A stretch of DNA of 64,000 nt from Cyclobacteriaceae bacterium (GCA_958296015.1 CATQIH010000021.1:1-64000), one strand, 5' to 3'. Positions 54,904 through 64,000 are shown, numbered from the stretch's first letter. Notes: generated from the sequence alone by a model not told the origin. Made by a program: numbers and translations.

Positions 54904-55614
54904 ATGCATAGTAATGATGACTTCATACATATCAATCTAAACACTCATAATATCGACCGCTATTATCATAGGACATCTATTTTAAGAGCGATTGAGAAAA
55001 ATTTAGATTGCTTTAAGGGAAAATTATTAGATACAGGCTGTGGAAAAATGCCCTATAGAAATTATATTTTAGAAAACACAAAAATAAGTGAGTATGTAGG
55101 TCTGGATATAGAAACGGCAAAAACGTACGATGACTATATTAAACCAGATGTCACTTGGAATGGAAAAAAGATGCCATTCGATGACAATAGTTTTGATTGC
55201 ATACTTGCCACAGAAGTACTGGAGCATGTTCCTAAGCCTGATATTTTTTTGAGTGAAGTATTTAGAGTGTTAAAAAAAGGTGCTCCTTTTTTTTTCACTA
55301 CCCCTTTTCTATGGCCTTTGCATGAGCCTCCGTATGACGAATACAGATATACGCCTTTTTCAATGAAGAGAATCCTAACGGCTCATGGCTTTTCTGATAT
55401 AAACGTGGAAGCTTTAGGGGGCTGGAACGCCAGCCTGGGTCAAATGATAGGTTTGTGGGTAAGGCGTTCACCCATGCGTGCTTACCAAAGACGCATACTA
55501 AAGATGATTGCTTTTCCGATTTTAAAATACCTTTACAAAAATGACGACCCTAAGCCTGACTTTTTCCAGGGACCTATGATTACAGGCATTTCGGGAATAG
55601 CCTACAAACACTAA
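54904..55614 (+). CDS. SAM-dependent methyltransferase
   Basis: 236 residues, class I fold: LLDTGCGKMPYRNYI (motif I), VGLDIE (acidic end of strand 2), and FDCILATEVLEHVPKPD (post-motif). Probably methylates a sugar or the chain end, which could be the signal read by the Wzt-like cargo domain; this link is inference. Small gaps on both sides indicate the same transcript. Confidence 0.85.
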   Translation: MHSNDDFIHINLNTHNIDRYYHRTSILRAIEKNLDCFKGKLLDTGCGKMPYRNYILENTKISEYVGLDIETAKTYDDYIKPDVTWNGKKMPFDDNSFDCILATEVLEHVPKPDIFLSEVFRVLKKGAPFFFTTPFLWPLHEPPYDEYRYTPFSMKRILTAHGFSDINVEALGGWNASLGQMIGLWVRRSPMRAYQRRILKMIAFPILKYLYKNDDPKPDFFQGPMITGISGIAYKH

Positions 55615-55622
55615 TAACTTAT

Positions 55623-56744
55623 ATGTTTTCCACCAGGATTTGTATTATTACCACCAACAAAAAAGGATACTCAGAAACTTTTATTCATAATCATATAAAG
55701 CACCTTCCATTTCCAAAACAGGTACTTTATGGAGGATCAACCCCTGTTTTGTATGATTGGGAAACAGAAAAGCCATTGTACGCTCCTTATCTTCACAAAA
55801 TCAAAAAGCACCTCATATCAAAATGGAAAACTTTTTCGGAAGAAGAATTTGTAAGTAACTACTTAAGTACTTATCTAAAAAAAAACAAGATTCAGATAGT
55901 TTTAGCAGAATTTGGTCCTGTAGGGAGTAATGTGATTGGAGCATGTATAAAAGCAAAAATCCCATTGATAGTCCATTTTCATGGAGATGATGCTCATGCA
56001 CAAAGATTTGTTACTCAATACGAGGGGTATAAAAAACTAATACAACATGCCAAAGCTGTGGTGTGTGTGTCTCATGTAATGAAAAAACAACTCAGCGCAC
56101 TTGGATTCTCGCAACAACAACTCCACCTGATTCCCTATGGCATTGACACTTCTTTTTTTAGTGGTGCCAACCCTGCAAATACGTCTGCGCTGTTTCTGGC
56201 CGTTGGCAGGTTTGTAGACAAGAAAGCACCTCATCTGACAATACTAGCTTTCAAAAAAGTGTTAGCCGAAGTGCCTGACGCTAAACTCATAATGATAGGA
56301 TCGGGGCCTTTGCTCAATGCTTGTAAGTCGTTGGTAGCGGCCTTGCACATTGATGAGTATGTAGTATTCAAGGGCATATGTTCACAGGAAGAAGTACAAC
56401 ATTGCATACGAGAGGCTAGAGCTTTTTTAATGCATTCAATTACTCCTGAAACGGGTGAAAAAGAAGGAACACCCTTGAGTATATTAGAAGCCAGTGCAGC
56501 AGGATTGCCAGTCATTAGCACTTTTCATGCAGGCATACCCGAAGCAGTTATCCATCAAAAAACAGGTTATCTGGTTACCGAGCTTGATATTGAAAAAATG
56601 AGCTTATATATGATAGAATTTGCTGAAAAACCCGCCCTGGCCCAGCAGATGGGTGAAGCCGGGAAAAATCATATCAAAAAATCACATAATTTAGCGGAAC
56701 AGATTAGTAAGTTAGCTGATATCATAAGAAATTGCAGTGAGTAG
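55623..56744 (+). CDS. Family 4 glycosyltransferase
   Basis: 373 residues, GT-B fold. N-terminal domain (RICIITTNKKGYSETFIHNH), donor domain with FLAVGRFVDKKAPHLTILAF, LIMIGSGPLL, and the EGTPLSILEASAAGLPVIST nucleotide-sugar signature. Retaining transferase of the WbaZ/ExpE7-like group; donor unknown. Confidence 0.88.
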   Translation: MFSTRICIITTNKKGYSETFIHNHIKHLPFPKQVLYGGSTPVLYDWETEKPLYAPYLHKIKKHLISKWKTFSEEEFVSNYLSTYLKKNKIQIVLAEFGPVGSNVIGACIKAKIPLIVHFHGDDAHAQRFVTQYEGYKKLIQHAKAVVCVSHVMKKQLSALGFSQQQLHLIPYGIDTSFFSGANPANTSALFLAVGRFVDKKAPHLTILAFKKVLAEVPDAKLIMIGSGPLLNACKSLVAALHIDEYVVFKGICSQEEVQHCIREARAFLMHSITPETGEKEGTPLSILEASAAGLPVISTFHAGIPEAVIHQKTGYLVTELDIEKMSLYMIEFAEKPALAQQMGEAGKNHIKKSHNLAEQISKLADIIRNCSE

Positions 56745-56770
56745 TACAGATTAGCAAAAAATCAGAAATT

Positions 56771-57943
56771 TTGGAAAAAAAGATCAGGGTAGCTTTCTTC
56801 TCTCATGATGCACATTTGAAAACCGGTGGAAACCTTTCTTTGTTGAGCCTATTAGAAGGTATTACCAAACTTGGTATAGCATGTTTTGTTTTTTTACCAG
56901 CCGAAGGAGAGTTTTCAGCTGCCCTTACAAAGCGGCATATACCTTTCACGGTTGTACCCAACTTTTTTTGGATTACTGGTTACACCGAGGGCGAAAGCAA
57001 TCTTAGGATTAAAGCCCGTCTCCTAAAGAAAATATTCCAACGAATACCCTTCTTCTTCAAACACCTACCCAAATATATAAAAGTATTAAAGGCATGGAAG
57101 CCAGATATCGTATATACTAATACAACTGCGATATTTGATGGTGCTATCATTTCTTTCATGTTAAATAAACCACATATATGGCATGTAAGAGAATTAAAAG
57201 GCTTTGAATTTAAATACGATTTTGGCAACGCTATCTTTCGTTTTTTTCTAAAAAGAGCATCTGCTCAGATTTTTGTTTCAAAGGCCTTAAAAAATGCCTT
57301 GTATTCTTACTACACTCCTTTTAAAGCGTATGTAGTCTATAATGGTATAGATATTCCCAAAGAGCAAAATGATACCAAACAACAAGAAACATTTACTTTT
57401 TCTATGGTAGGAAGGCTACAAGCACGCAAAAAGCCTGATATAGCCATAGAGGCTGTTGCTTGTTTGAAAGATAAATACCCCCATATCAGGCTTTTGTTGG
57501 CAGGAGGAGCAGCAGAAAATTATTTAACTTATTTAAAAAACCTAGTAAGTAAATACGGCCTCGGCAACCATGTCATTTTCTTAGGAGAAGTTACTAATCC
57601 TTTTGAAAAAGTTTATCGTCAGTCAGATGCTTATTTGATGTGCTCTGTTAATGAAACCTTTGGCCGTGTCACTGTTGAAGCCATGATGGCTCACCTACCA
57701 GTGATAGGTTATAAAAGTAAAATCACAGGAACTAAAGAAATCGTAGAAGATAGTGTTACAGGATTGTTATACGAGGGAGGCGCAAAGGAACTGGCTAAAT
57801 GTATGCAGAAGCTTATATTAAATCCTATGTGGGCAGAAGATCTTGGGAAAAAAGGATATGAAAGGGCTATTACAAATTTTAGTATTGATGCTTATACTAA
57901 GAATATTTACAATATTATTCAAAAACAAGTGCGTCTCGCTTAG
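56771..57943 (+). CDS. Family 4 glycosyltransferase
   Basis: 390 residues, GT-B fold, start TTG (EKKIRVAFFSHDAHLKTGG). Donor-binding features: FSMVGRLQARKKPDIAIEAV, LLLAGGAAENYLTYLK and NETFGRVTVEAMMAHLPVIG with the usual Glu pair. 26 bp after the previous GT4 gene. Donor and acceptor unknown. Confidence 0.88.
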   Translation: MEKKIRVAFFSHDAHLKTGGNLSLLSLLEGITKLGIACFVFLPAEGEFSAALTKRHIPFTVVPNFFWITGYTEGESNLRIKARLLKKIFQRIPFFFKHLPKYIKVLKAWKPDIVYTNTTAIFDGAIISFMLNKPHIWHVRELKGFEFKYDFGNAIFRFFLKRASAQIFVSKALKNALYSYYTPFKAYVVYNGIDIPKEQNDTKQQETFTFSMVGRLQARKKPDIAIEAVACLKDKYPHIRLLLAGGAAENYLTYLKNLVSKYGLGNHVIFLGEVTNPFEKVYRQSDAYLMCSVNETFGRVTVEAMMAHLPVIGYKSKITGTKEIVEDSVTGLLYEGGAKELAKCMQKLILNPMWAEDLGKKGYERAITNFSIDAYTKNIYNIIQKQVRLA

Positions 57944-57967
57944 ATTCTCCTGATAAAAATTAATGCT

Positions 57968-58921
57968 ATGCTTCCGTCTGTCACTATCATGATTCCCACT
58001 TTTAACCAGGCACATTGTGTACACAAAGCTATTGAAAGTGCTTTGGTACAAAATTATCCTAACCTTGAAGTTGTGGTAGCAGACGACTATTCAACGGACC
58101 ATACAGAGAAGATCGTTAAAAAGTACTTGGGTGATAAGAGATTAAAATACTTTAAGAATGCAACAAATATTGGCAGGGTAAAAAACTACAAGAAAGCGTT
58201 AGAAGACTATGCTACAGGAGAATGGGTTGTCAACTGCGATGGAGATGATTATTATATAAGTGATCGTTTTATCAGCGAAACTATAAATAGAATTCTGGAA
58301 CGCAACGACGAAGACATTGTTTTTGCACAAGCTGGCCATCAGGTTCTGTTTCAGTCAAATAAGAAAAAGTCTTTCAATGCATTACCAAACATAGCCCAAA
58401 AGGTTCAACTCTTTCCAAAAAACAAATACTTACTTGCGTTTCATAAAATCGCTCATTTTTCCCATATGACTACGCTTTACCGAAGAGACATCGCTACTTC
58501 AATAGATTTCTATAGATGCAATATTTCTTCTACAGACATGGAATCATTTCTAAGACTTTCTTTGTGTGGGAGCGTGCTTCTGCTAAAAAAAGTTTACGGA
58601 GCTTGGGTACAGCACGAGCATAACTTTTCCCGGAATTTGAACTTCGAACACAAAAAAGAAAATATTCTTTATATCACAGGAAGTTATCAGAGTGCATTAC
58701 AAAGCCTTAACAATAATCAGCTTAATGCATGGAAGAAAGAGTTATTGATTGATTACTTTAAAAATTGGCTATCAAGAACAGCAAAAGATAGAACTCCTTT
58801 TTTCCAAAGGGTAAAAGAGCTGATAAGGATTCTTAAATTCGCCTGGTTTCATCATAGAGAGGTTTATATTAGTTTCAATCTTTTTAAAACCTTAATTTCT
58901 TTACCTTACAAATTAACATAA
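57968..58921 (+). CDS. Family 2 glycosyltransferase
   Basis: 317 residues, GT-A fold: VTIMIPTFNQAHCVHKAIES, VVVADDYSTDHTEKIV, NCDGDDYYISDRF as the DxD region. It overlaps the asnB-like start by one base (TAATG), which suggests coupling. Specificity unknown. Confidence 0.87.
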   Translation: MLPSVTIMIPTFNQAHCVHKAIESALVQNYPNLEVVVADDYSTDHTEKIVKKYLGDKRLKYFKNATNIGRVKNYKKALEDYATGEWVVNCDGDDYYISDRFISETINRILERNDEDIVFAQAGHQVLFQSNKKKSFNALPNIAQKVQLFPKNKYLLAFHKIAHFSHMTTLYRRDIATSIDFYRCNISSTDMESFLRLSLCGSVLLLKKVYGAWVQHEHNFSRNLNFEHKKENILYITGSYQSALQSLNNNQLNAWKKELLIDYFKNWLSRTAKDRTPFFQRVKELIRILKFAWFHHREVYISFNLFKTLISLPYKLT

Positions 58922-60786
58922 TGTGTGGAATAGCAGGCTTTTATGATCTTACTCAACAGGCCAATGAGCATAACCTTCAACAAATAACAGAAGTACTACA
59001 CCATAGAGGTCCTGACGATACCGGATACTTTTTTGAGAAAGAAAGCACCTTTCATATTGGACTAGGCCATAAGAGGTTATCTATCCTTGATATTTCTGCC
59101 TGCGGCCATCAGCCTATGCATTTCGAACAACTTTCTGTCGTATTTAATGGGGAAATATATAATTTTCAGGACATTAAAGATGAGTTAGTAAAGCAGGGTT
59201 ATAGCTTCTCCTCTAGCTCTGATACGGAGGTAGCCCTAAAAGCTTTTCATAAGTGGGGCATGCAAGCCATTTCTAAATTTAATGGCATGTTTGCTATTGC
59301 CCTGTACGATCAAACTACTGAAGATCTTTTTTTAATTAGAGACCGTGTTGGTGTCAAACCTCTTTTTTATCATTGCGACAGAGAAAAGTTAGTGTTTGGT
59401 TCAGAACTTAAATCTATCATGGCTTATGCTATGTTTGAGAAAGAAATTGATAAAAACGCACTTTATACTTACTTATATCATGGCTATATCGCTTCTCCTC
59501 AATCTATTTTCAAGAACGTATATAAAGTACTTCCAGGAAAGTATATAAAGTTTAATAAAGGAAATCTTGAAGTCGTCACTTATTGGGATTTAAAACAAAA
59601 ATTTACTTCCCGTAAAAAGAATTTAATTACAAGTGAAAGTGAAGCACTTCAAGGTTTGAAAGATTGTGTAAAAAAAGCTGTCAGTTACCGGATGATAGCA
59701 GATGTACCTGTTGGGGCATTTCTGAGTGGAGGATATGATTCTTCTCTGATCGCTGCTATGATGCAAGAGCAGTCTTCTCACCCTATTAAAACCTTTACCA
59801 TAGGTTTTCATGAGTCAGCATATAATGAAGCTCCTTATGCTTATGAAATTGCAAATCACCTTAAGACTGATCATTATGAAAAATATCTTCATATAGATGA
59901 TGCCCTTGACTTAGTTGAAAAAATTCCACTATACTTTGATGAACCATTCGCTGATAGCTCTCAATTACCTACTATGATGGTGAGCCAAATAGCTAAAGAG
60001 GAGGTGACGGTTGCTCTATCAGGCGATGGCGGTGACGAACTCTTTTGTGGTTATGAAAGGTATGATGAAGTCATGCAATACTGGCGCTACAGAAAGATAT
60101 TTACATCGTTTGAATGGCTAAACAGAAGATTTAAGGTGGGTAAGTTGCTGAACCTTGTTGATTTGAAGTATAAAAAACTGTTACATCTTCATTCACTCCA
60201 AAATATCATTAACCATCGCTACATCTTGTCCCAATATTATATGGAAGGATTAGTGAAAGATTGCCCTTTCGTGGTAGATGATGATTATTTTCAGATGTTA
60301 TCATTATCTTCCCATCCACAAGAAGCTTTTATGCTTCAAGATATGCTAATGTATCTACCTGATGACATTATGGTAAAAGTAGATAGAGCTACGATGTCTG
60401 CAAGTTTGGAGGGAAGGGAGCCTTTGTTAGATTACAACCTTTTTGAATACAGTTTTAGCTTATCGCATGATTTAAAATATAAAAATGGTGAAAAAAAATA
60501 CCTTTTAAAAAAGTTAGCTCACCAATATATGCCAAAAAGCCTTTTAGAAAGACCTAAAAAGGGTTTTAGCTTACCCATCCATATATGGTTGAAAGAAGAT
60601 TTAAATTCTCTGATACAAGTCTATCTTTCCGAAGATTATATTGTAGAACAGAATATTTTCAACTATCTAGTAATTGAAAATATTCTAAGAAAATTCAATA
60701 CAGAAAAAGGACATGGCAAATACACTTCTCTTATATGGAATCTGATAGTGTTTCAACTATGGTATCAAAAATATTTTGTACTTTGA
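58921..60786 (+). CDS. asnB: Glutamine-dependent asparagine synthetase-like amidotransferase
   Basis: 621 residues. The N-terminal Ntn glutaminase starts MCGIAGFYD with nucleophile Cys2 and continues HHRGPDDTGYFF and FNGEIYNF. The C-terminal synthetase domain has the PP-loop FLSGGYDSSLIAAMM and LSGDGGDELFCGYERY. Housekeeping AsnB makes asparagine, but copies inside polysaccharide loci are thought to amidate uronic acids; the dehydrogenase upstream would provide such a substrate (inference). Confidence 0.9.
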   Translation: MCGIAGFYDLTQQANEHNLQQITEVLHHRGPDDTGYFFEKESTFHIGLGHKRLSILDISACGHQPMHFEQLSVVFNGEIYNFQDIKDELVKQGYSFSSSSDTEVALKAFHKWGMQAISKFNGMFAIALYDQTTEDLFLIRDRVGVKPLFYHCDREKLVFGSELKSIMAYAMFEKEIDKNALYTYLYHGYIASPQSIFKNVYKVLPGKYIKFNKGNLEVVTYWDLKQKFTSRKKNLITSESEALQGLKDCVKKAVSYRMIADVPVGAFLSGGYDSSLIAAMMQEQSSHPIKTFTIGFHESAYNEAPYAYEIANHLKTDHYEKYLHIDDALDLVEKIPLYFDEPFADSSQLPTMMVSQIAKEEVTVALSGDGGDELFCGYERYDEVMQYWRYRKIFTSFEWLNRRFKVGKLLNLVDLKYKKLLHLHSLQNIINHRYILSQYYMEGLVKDCPFVVDDDYFQMLSLSSHPQEAFMLQDMLMYLPDDIMVKVDRATMSASLEGREPLLDYNLFEYSFSLSHDLKYKNGEKKYLLKKLAHQYMPKSLLERPKKGFSLPIHIWLKEDLNSLIQVYLSEDYIVEQNIFNYLVIENILRKFNTEKGHGKYTSLIWNLIVFQLWYQKYFVL

Positions 60787-60812
60787 AAAGCATAAACTTT
60801 TATAATTCAAAT

Positions 60813-62498
60813 ATGAAAAAATTTGTTTGTCTATTTGCTTTTCTTGCTATCGTCTCTAATATCTGCTGGGCTCAGCTATCTGCTTTTCCAGGTGCTGAAG
60901 GCTTTGGGGCTAACACGCTAGGAGGAAGAAATGGTAAAGTCGTCAAAGTTACTAATCTGGATGATCATGGCCCTGGAAGCTTAAGGGCCGCTCTGGAAGC
61001 CGAAAATCCCAGAATTATTATTTTTACAGTAGGTGGTATTATCAATCTGGAAACAAAGATACGTATACACAATCCTTACGTAACGGTTGCAGGACAAACA
61101 GCACCAGGAGATGGAATTTGCCTCAGGGGAGAAGGTATCCGTATCTACACACACGACATTATTATCAGATACCTAAGAATCCGTCCTGGTGATATCAACT
61201 TCGGGCCTACCAACAACTGGGGCGGAATCGATGCTATCACTATCGCCAACGACCCTGGTAGCACCGACGTGCCATACAACATCATCATCGATCATTGCTC
61301 CTTGAGCTGGTCAGTAGATGAAGTGGTAGATATGTGGTTTGATACCCATGATGTTACCATCCAAAACTGTATTATTGGCGAAGCTCTGTATAAAAGCAAA
61401 CATCCCAAGGGAATACATAGTATGGGTATGCTCATTGGATATAAAGCAACTAATATTTCTGTGCATCACAACCTGTTTTTTGGCAATAATCAGCGTAATC
61501 CTATGATCAATGGCGAATCATTAGTAGACTTTAGAAACAACTTGATCTATAATTTTGGAAAGAATGCTTCTCATGTATATGTTGATCCGTGGTACATACC
61601 TAAATCAATACGCATCAACTATGTAAATAACTTTATAAAAAAGGGGCCTGATTCGGAGGATGTTCATAGCTTGTCAATACACGAAAGGGCTGAAGACCAT
61701 ACACAAATATATATTTCAGGCAATAAGGGGCCTTTTGCCAATTCTACAAATAGCGATAATTGGAAGATGGTAACCGTTGAACAGATCAACGGCCGCACGC
61801 TTTATATGCTAGAGAGTTATAGAACTGACCAAGAATTTTCTCATCCATTTGTTACTACGCAAAATGCTGAAGATGCCTACACTTATATATTAGAGAAAGC
61901 CGGGGCCACCTTACCTCGTAGAGATCCGGTAGACAAAAAAATGATCAATGATACAAAAAACGGCAAAGGCACCTTTGTCAACTCAAAAGACCATGTACTT
62001 TCATGGCCTTCATACCGTAAAGGCACGCCTGCTAAGGACGGCGACGGCGATGGAATGCCAGACTCTTGGGAAAAACAACATGGCTTAAATAGTAATGATG
62101 CTGCAGATCAAAATTTAGATTATGATAATGACGGATATACTAATATAGAGGAGTACATTAATAATACAGGGTCTGTAAATCACAATGCCAGAACTCTTAA
62201 CTTTGCCGATGATCTTCCTTATCCTGAAATGAATCCTTTGGTTCTTCAACTTAAACAAAACTTTCCCAACCCTTTTGTTGATCATACCACCTTATCATTT
62301 GCTACTGATACATATTCCTACGTTGTGCTTAAGCTAGTAGATATTGAAGGGAAAGAGTATGAAACCTTTATTAGTGATTATCTTTACGAAGGAGAATATG
62401 AAGTTACTATGGATCGCTTGACAATCAAACCGGGTATCTACTACTTTATTTTGATGTCAGATAACCAAATAAAAGGCATTAAAGCTATTCGGAAATAA
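60813..62498 (+). CDS. Secreted pectate-lyase-like beta-helix protein with T9SS sorting tail
   Basis: 561 residues from the ATG giving signal peptide MKKFVCLFAFLAIVSNICWA; a longer upstream frame overlaps asnB and is unlikely. A right-handed beta-helix of the pectate lyase superfamily follows (FPGAEGFGANTLGGRNGKVV, VAGQTAPGDGICLRGEGI, IIDHCSLSWSVDEVVDMWF, ISVHHNLFFGNNQRNPMING). Next come calcium-binding Asp repeats (DGDGDGMPDSWEKQHGL, LDYDNDGYTNIEEYI) and a type A T9SS C-terminal domain (LKQNFPNPFVDHTTLSF to KGIKAIRK). It is exported across the outer membrane and may trim or release the locus's own uronic-acid polymer. Confidence 0.88.
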   Translation: MKKFVCLFAFLAIVSNICWAQLSAFPGAEGFGANTLGGRNGKVVKVTNLDDHGPGSLRAALEAENPRIIIFTVGGIINLETKIRIHNPYVTVAGQTAPGDGICLRGEGIRIYTHDIIIRYLRIRPGDINFGPTNNWGGIDAITIANDPGSTDVPYNIIIDHCSLSWSVDEVVDMWFDTHDVTIQNCIIGEALYKSKHPKGIHSMGMLIGYKATNISVHHNLFFGNNQRNPMINGESLVDFRNNLIYNFGKNASHVYVDPWYIPKSIRINYVNNFIKKGPDSEDVHSLSIHERAEDHTQIYISGNKGPFANSTNSDNWKMVTVEQINGRTLYMLESYRTDQEFSHPFVTTQNAEDAYTYILEKAGATLPRRDPVDKKMINDTKNGKGTFVNSKDHVLSWPSYRKGTPAKDGDGDGMPDSWEKQHGLNSNDAADQNLDYDNDGYTNIEEYINNTGSVNHNARTLNFADDLPYPEMNPLVLQLKQNFPNPFVDHTTLSFATDTYSYVVLKLVDIEGKEYETFISDYLYEGEYEVTMDRLTIKPGIYYFILMSDNQIKGIKAIRK

Positions 62499-62527
62499 AT
62501 CACTTGCAGTGCTATCAGTTTTGATGT

Positions 62528-63622
62528 ATGACGAAAATTTGTTTTGTATTGCCCACGCTCACTTCCGGAGGTTCAGAACGTGTCGTATCAACTTTATCAA
62601 ATTATTGGGTTCAGCAAGGACATTGTGTTAACATTATCGTTTTGGATAGAACCCAGTTCAAGCCTTTTTATCAGTTATCAGAAAACATTAACTTTGAGTC
62701 AATTGATATTTTCAGCAAACCAAAAAACTATTTTAAAAAAGCCGCTGTTACCCTTACACAAATATTCTTATTGAGGAAAAAATTCCGGCAAATCCATCCA
62801 AATGTTATCATTTCTTTTATTGATATCACAAGCTTACTAGCCATCAATGCCTCATTTTTTCTGGGCATAAAGTTAATAGTATCAGAAAGAAGTAATCCAA
62901 TTAAAAAAGATGTAAATTCCATACTGAAGAATGCAAACCGTATGTTCTTTTTTCGGTTTGCCGATGGCATCGTTTTACAGACAAGACAAGTAAAGGAATA
63001 TTATCCTCGATCTTATAAAAAGAAAATCACTATTATTCCTAATCCAGTGGTTGTACCGCCTGTAGAATTTATTAAAAATCAGGAAACAAACTTCAGCAGA
63101 ATTATCAGTGTGGGCAGGTTGGAATATCCTAAAGGTCAGGACATACTTATCCGAGCATTTGCCAAAATCAGCAGTCGTTATCCAGAATGGAAGCTTACAT
63201 TGGTAGGAGTTGGTACGCTTAAAAATGAGTTGCAAAACCTTTGTCATAAGCTACAAATTACAAAACAAGTAGAGTGGTTTGGACAAACTGACAATGTGTG
63301 GAAGATACTTTCGCAATCGGATATTTTTGTGTCCTCCTCGCGTTACGAAGGTTTTCCAAATGCTTTATGCGAAGCAATGGCCTGTGGCTTAGCAGTAATT
63401 TCTACCGACTGCCCGTTTGGGCCTGGCGAGCTGATCAGTAACAACGTCAACGGTATCCTTATTCCAGTAGAAGATGAAGCATCTTTATCACATGAGATAA
63501 GCAGGCTCATTGAAAACAAGAAACTAAGAAGTGACTTAGGACAAAAGGCCAAATCTATTATTGATAGTTATTCACTAGATAAAATCGCTCTAAGCTGGGA
63601 GTGTTTAATAAAAGACTTATAA
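62528..63622 (+). CDS. Family 4 glycosyltransferase
   Basis: 364 residues, GT-B fold: ICFVLPTLTSGGSERVVSTL, IISVGRLEYPKGQDILIRAF, LTLVGVGTLKNELQ, SSSRYEGFPNALCEAMACGL and VISTDCPFGPGELI. The last block is typical of the WaaG/PglJ-like GT4 group. Resumes the sugar-assembly genes after the secreted lyase. Donor unknown. Confidence 0.89.
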   Translation: MTKICFVLPTLTSGGSERVVSTLSNYWVQQGHCVNIIVLDRTQFKPFYQLSENINFESIDIFSKPKNYFKKAAVTLTQIFLLRKKFRQIHPNVIISFIDITSLLAINASFFLGIKLIVSERSNPIKKDVNSILKNANRMFFFRFADGIVLQTRQVKEYYPRSYKKKITIIPNPVVVPPVEFIKNQETNFSRIISVGRLEYPKGQDILIRAFAKISSRYPEWKLTLVGVGTLKNELQNLCHKLQITKQVEWFGQTDNVWKILSQSDIFVSSSRYEGFPNALCEAMACGLAVISTDCPFGPGELISNNVNGILIPVEDEASLSHEISRLIENKKLRSDLGQKAKSIIDSYSLDKIALSWECLIKDL

Positions 63623-63623
63623 A

Positions 63624-64000
63624 TTGAAAGTTGCTCTAATATCTTCTTCTTATCATCCCTATGCTATTGGCGGAGGAGAAAGATCTGCACAAAGGTTAGC
63701 TGAAGGTCTCAAAGCAAGAGGAATAGATGTATTTGTCATTACTGCATTTGACCATGATGTTACAGAGGTTGTTAATGGTATCAAAGTGTACCGAGTAAAA
63801 CACCCTAATATCTACTGGTCATATCATGCGGAGAAGATGCCTGGCTACAAAAAAATATTATGGCATCTTATAGAGTCCTACAACCTTAATGTTAAAGGAA
63901 AAGTAGCCCCTATACTAAAACATGAGAAGCCGGATATTGTGCAAATTCGCAATTACCAGAACTTCTCTTCTATTATTTGGAAGATATTGTATGAGCTTGG
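63624..64000 (+). CDS. Family 4 glycosyltransferase, 5' part
   Basis: Runs off the right edge. From a TTG one base after the previous stop it reads LKVALISSSYHPYAIGGGER, then SAQRLAEGLKARGIDVFVIT, the N-terminal acceptor domain of a GT4 enzyme; 125 codons are seen. EKPDIVQIRNYQNFSSI is the usual strand before the linker. The donor-binding half is outside the window. Confidence 0.8.
   Translation, partial: MKVALISSSYHPYAIGGGERSAQRLAEGLKARGIDVFVITAFDHDVTEVVNGIKVYRVKHPNIYWSYHAEKMPGYKKILWHLIESYNLNVKGKVAPILKHEKPDIVQIRNYQNFSSIIWKILYEL

Noticed and set aside
60735-60812. N-terminal extension of the pectate-lyase-like gene
   Set aside because: It overlaps asnB and would place 26 residues before an obvious signal peptide.
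1-64000. tRNA, rRNA and riboswitch genes
   Set aside because: I looked for cloverleaf-type and rRNA-like stretches in the gaps and saw none that I could support by eye.

Overview
The window looks like a chromosomal piece of a Bacteroidota bacterium, most likely of the order Cytophagales. Four things point there: a division and cell-wall (dcw) cluster encoding a PASTA-bearing FtsI, an MraY with a long insertion and an FtsZ with a long tail; many outer-membrane lipoproteins and beta-barrels; a secreted protein with a type IX secretion (T9SS) sorting tail; and a promoter of the TTTG/TAnnTTTG type upstream of fabF. No rRNA, tRNA, CRISPR array or complete insertion sequence was seen.

Layout. (1) 1-11.8 kb is one plus-strand dcw operon, rsmH(3' part)-ftsL-like-ftsI-murE-mraY-ftsW-murG-ftsQ-ftsA-ftsZ. 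murD and murC are missing from the places they usually occupy. (2) 11.8-13.6 kb is a degenerate AT-rich pocket. It holds four tandem 14-bp repeats, a broken HipA-like (HipT/HipS-like) pair stopped only by nonsense codons, and a scrap of a Y1/REP-type transposase. (3) 13.6-27.6 kb holds an AraC regulator with an NmrA-like oxidoreductase, a four-domain fasciclin lipoprotein, three unrecognised secreted or outer-membrane genes, a photolyase, a solitary C5 DNA methyltransferase overlapping the stump of an HNH endonuclease, tadA, fabF and several lipoproteins. (4) 27.9-30.6 kb contains a beta-barrel gene and uvrB, both shredded by many frameshifts that are nearly all single-base insertions. aroE at 32.9 kb has one more. 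(5) 30.8-34.5 kb, all on the minus strand, carries a ParE/RelE-type toxin-antitoxin pair and two small two-gene modules on either side of aroE. The first genes of these modules resemble each other, but the second genes differ (an HNH nuclease and an unknown protein). (6) 34.5-40.6 kb holds a HisA-like gene lacking the usual catalytic Asp, a PLP-dependent threonine/serine dehydratase, a TPR protein and polA.

(7) From 41 kb to the right edge runs one plus-strand surface-polysaccharide locus. Its first part (41-51.5 kb) has housekeeping-like composition: a Wza-like SLBB exporter, a Wzz-like chain-length protein, a nucleotide-sugar dehydrogenase, a UDP-uronate epimerase-like enzyme, an ABC exporter (Wzm/Wzt, with a cargo-binding tail on the ATPase) and a PseB/PseC-like pair making a 4-amino-4,6-dideoxy sugar nucleotide. 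Its second part (51.6-64 kb) is visibly more AT-rich, uses several GTG/TTG starts and holds seven or eight glycosyltransferases, a hexapeptide acyltransferase, a methyltransferase, an AsnB-type amidotransferase and a T9SS-exported pectate-lyase-like beta-helix protein. The locus continues past the right edge.

Genes in the dcw operon and in the polysaccharide locus are tightly spaced or overlapping, which suggests co-transcription. The best candidates for undescribed biology are the paired small-protein modules around aroE, the HisA-like paralogue and the three-gene secreted/outer-membrane island at 17.6-20.5 kb. The uvrB damage should be tested as a sequence artefact before it is read as biology.
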